Shown here piece after piece: positions 62,575 through 64,000 of a DNA stretch of 64,000 nt. How positions within the stretch are numbered: the stretch's first letter is position 1; each line of letters starts with the position of its first letter. The notes under the pieces are model-generated. The model saw only the letters and a list, made by a program, of their open reading frames with translations. It was not told where the DNA came from and ran no database searches. The DNA lies in contig JAOTON010002194.1 in NCBI GenBank assembly GCA_034440635.1, forward strand, positions 372,001 through 436,000, read 5' to 3'. This stretch comes from Lepas anatifera. Lineage: Eukaryota; Arthropoda; Thecostraca; Lepadidae. The translations under genes and the position numbers were made by a program.

Positions 62575-63825
62575 ATGAGTGTCCCTCGTTTTCACTTAGC
62601 AGAAGATATAATGAATGAGGTGAATGACACGGTAAAAAAGATCGAAAGAGACACGCTGAAAGCCGTCGAAGAGACAACAAGTAAAGAAACAATACTAAAG
62701 ACTAACTTCTGGATCAATCAATTGAAAGAAGAATCCTTTTCACTGGGATTTGGACGGGATCTGCTCAGCCTTCCCGAAAATGAACTGAATGCAGTACTTG
62801 CCAGCTTTTTGCTTACGATGAAACGAAAGGATGGAAAGGATTATGAAGTATCATCCATCCAAAATATGTACTGCCTGACCCTAAAGTACTTTAGGGAAAA
62901 TAACTACCCTAGTGATTTGGAAAGTCATCCAGTATTCAAAGGAAGCAGGGATGCAAAAAGCGCAAAACTGAAAAAACTCAAACTGCTTGGACAAGGAAAT
63001 AGGCCCAACAGGTCAGAGTCGATAACGTTTGATGAGGAAGATCAGCTTTGGCAATCTGGTCAGCTGGGATATGAAAATCCCATGTCCGTGCTCAGGACGA
63101 TTTGGTTGTACCTGACGATGCTGTTTGGTCTGCGAGGACGTCATGAAGCCCGCCAGATGCGCTGGGGAGACGTCAAGGTAGAAGCAGATGCGAGTGGAAG
63201 GCGGTACTTAAAATTCATGGAACGCCTCACCAAGACCCGCACTGGAGAGGGTCAATCAAGAGCCTTTATTCCAAAGGCATTCGAGAGCCAAGCAGCAGGG
63301 GATGGCCGTTGCCCCGTCCAGGCATACGAAGAGTATGCAAAGCGCCGTCCTCCTGTTTCTTGTGTAGACGACGCGCCGTTTTTTCTTGCGATCAACCACC
63401 AGAGGAAGAGCGACAACCCGATCTGGTTTTCCAACGCGCCTCTTGGTGTCAACAAGCTCGGAAGCTTACTGGCCTCTGGATGTCATGCAGCGGGCATCAA
63501 GGGCAAAAAAACCAACCACAGTGCCAGAAAGACGGCGATACAGCGCACTTTGGATGCCGGTTGCCCACCCGCCTACGTGGCTCAAATGAGCGGGCATAAG
63601 TCTGTATCAAGTCTCGCCAACTATACTGACGCGACAGTTGACGTCCAAAGGGCAATGTCGCTGAGCATCCTCGAAGGGGCGCCTTTCGAAATCGAGCAAC
63701 GCAACAAGAGGCAGAAAGTTGCATTGGAGAGCTCCTCTGACGACGGCAAGATCCCAGTCAATTTTCGCGCTTTGGGACAACTTGTCTTTAACAACTGTTC
63801 CGGCATCACCATCAACATGAAGTGA
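62575..63825 (+). CDS. Crypton-type tyrosine recombinase (DUF3504-like), intact
   Basis: A single uninterrupted 416-codon frame. The C-terminal half has the full tyrosine recombinase set: Arg187 in LFGLRGRHEARQMRWGD, Lys220 in RLTKTRTG, His315 and Arg318 in TNHSARKT, His341 in MSGHKS and the nucleophile Tyr350 in SLANYTD. The wording closely follows the DUF3504/Crypton group (also found domesticated in ZMYM2, QRICH1 and KCTD1 relatives). The N-terminal part (about 40-125) fits an SAM-like core-binding domain, and the tail FNNCSGITINMK is typical of animal members. No intron is needed. Start chosen at the first ATG, 54 bp after a large palindrome. Either a recently active Crypton DNA transposon or a young host gene. 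Confidence 0.85.
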   Translation: MSVPRFHLAEDIMNEVNDTVKKIERDTLKAVEETTSKETILKTNFWINQLKEESFSLGFGRDLLSLPENELNAVLASFLLTMKRKDGKDYEVSSIQNMYCLTLKYFRENNYPSDLESHPVFKGSRDAKSAKLKKLKLLGQGNRPNRSESITFDEEDQLWQSGQLGYENPMSVLRTIWLYLTMLFGLRGRHEARQMRWGDVKVEADASGRRYLKFMERLTKTRTGEGQSRAFIPKAFESQAAGDGRCPVQAYEEYAKRRPPVSCVDDAPFFLAINHQRKSDNPIWFSNAPLGVNKLGSLLASGCHAAGIKGKKTNHSARKTAIQRTLDAGCPPAYVAQMSGHKSVSSLANYTDATVDVQRAMSLSILEGAPFEIEQRNKRQKVALESSSDDGKIPVNFRALGQLVFNNCSGITINMK

Positions 63826-63922
63826 TAAGGTATCTGTGTTTTTGTCTAATGTGTCAGGCGGCAATCGCCGGACTTAGTCTGGTATTGAAGATTACTGCCA
63901 AGATGTAGTAATGATTGCATTT
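63826..63922. other. 3' flank of the recombinase
   Basis: Short AT-rich flank; contains an inverted GGCGGCAATCGCCGG near 63860 but no clear polyadenylation signal. Confidence 0.35.
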
Positions 63923-64000
63923 ATGATTATTATTATGTGTTGTTCTGTGCACCGCACTCCAATGATTGTTATTATGTGTTGTTCTGTGCACCGCCTCCAA
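63923..64000. repeat. Tandem repeat, 2 x 39 bp, running off the window
   Basis: Units at 63923 and 63962 share ATTATGTGTTGTTCTGTGCA and CCGC-CTCCA. The array may continue past 64000. It is about 100 bp after the recombinase stop. Confidence 0.85.

Noticed and set aside
1..64000. CRISPR arrays, bacterial operons, rRNA genes
   Set aside because: No spaced identical repeats, no Shine-Dalgarno-linked gene runs and no rRNA sequence; introns and LINEs show eukaryotic DNA.

Overview
The window is eukaryotic, intron-bearing and very rich in transposable elements. The combination of I-group LINEs (endonuclease, reverse transcriptase, RNase H) with a GGCGCC...GGCGCGCC 3' stem-loop and (GAT)n tails, Tx1/L1-like LINE debris, TTAA- and hAT-type MITEs and BEL/Pao remnants suggests an arthropod, probably a chelicerate such as a hard tick. 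This is an inference from the repeat style; no rRNA or single-copy marker gene is present.

Layout. (1) 1-4.0 kb: mostly anonymous sequence plus a TTAA-bounded DNA element packed with AGGTCA hexamers. (2) 4.0-17.0 kb, + strand: one spliced gene for a THAP9/P-element-type transposase. Its exons at 4205-4479, 6980-7093 (possible cassette), 10391-10994, 12136-12365, 13261-13459, 14602-15249 and 16074-16994 join with consistent phase. The order is THAP zinc finger, coiled coil, HTH, catalytic D, D, E, and C-terminal domain. The last exon carries nine in-frame, nearly identical 42-bp repeats. The THAP start has a one-base frame break. Introns hold LINE, MITE and AGGTCA-rich repeats.

(3) 17.1-48.6 kb: a degenerate 20-25 bp satellite split by a 30.8-kb nest of five I-group LINEs, all on the minus strand. 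The nest can be unpicked by target-site duplications (TSDs). E (17433-48251) was hit by F (18037-41923). F was hit twice, by B (20431-27152) and by H (29649-40060). H was hit by G (33951-37389). Each nearly complete element is 6.7-7.0 kb once its inserts are removed, and reading frames rejoin across most junctions. A second F-family copy (L, 55288-56610) is about 99% identical to F, so the cascade is recent.

(4) 48.6-57.1 kb: hAT-like MITEs with 8-bp TSDs, further copies of the TTAA MITE (one nested in each of two hAT elements), a tRNA-like SINE head, and two more nests: I in J (minus strand), and L inside a Tx1/L1-like LINE K (plus strand).

(5) 57.6-64 kb, + strand: a C2H2 zinc-finger first exon, a roughly 670-bp tandem duplication of BEL/Pao integrase C-terminus plus SGNH-hydrolase-like coding sequence, a 137-bp near-palindrome, and an intact 416-codon Crypton/DUF3504 tyrosine recombinase with all catalytic residues.

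The window is therefore one probable host gene of transposase origin, one intact recombinase ORF, and a record of successive retrotransposon insertions. Element letters (B, E, F, G, H, I, J, K, L) are local labels used throughout.
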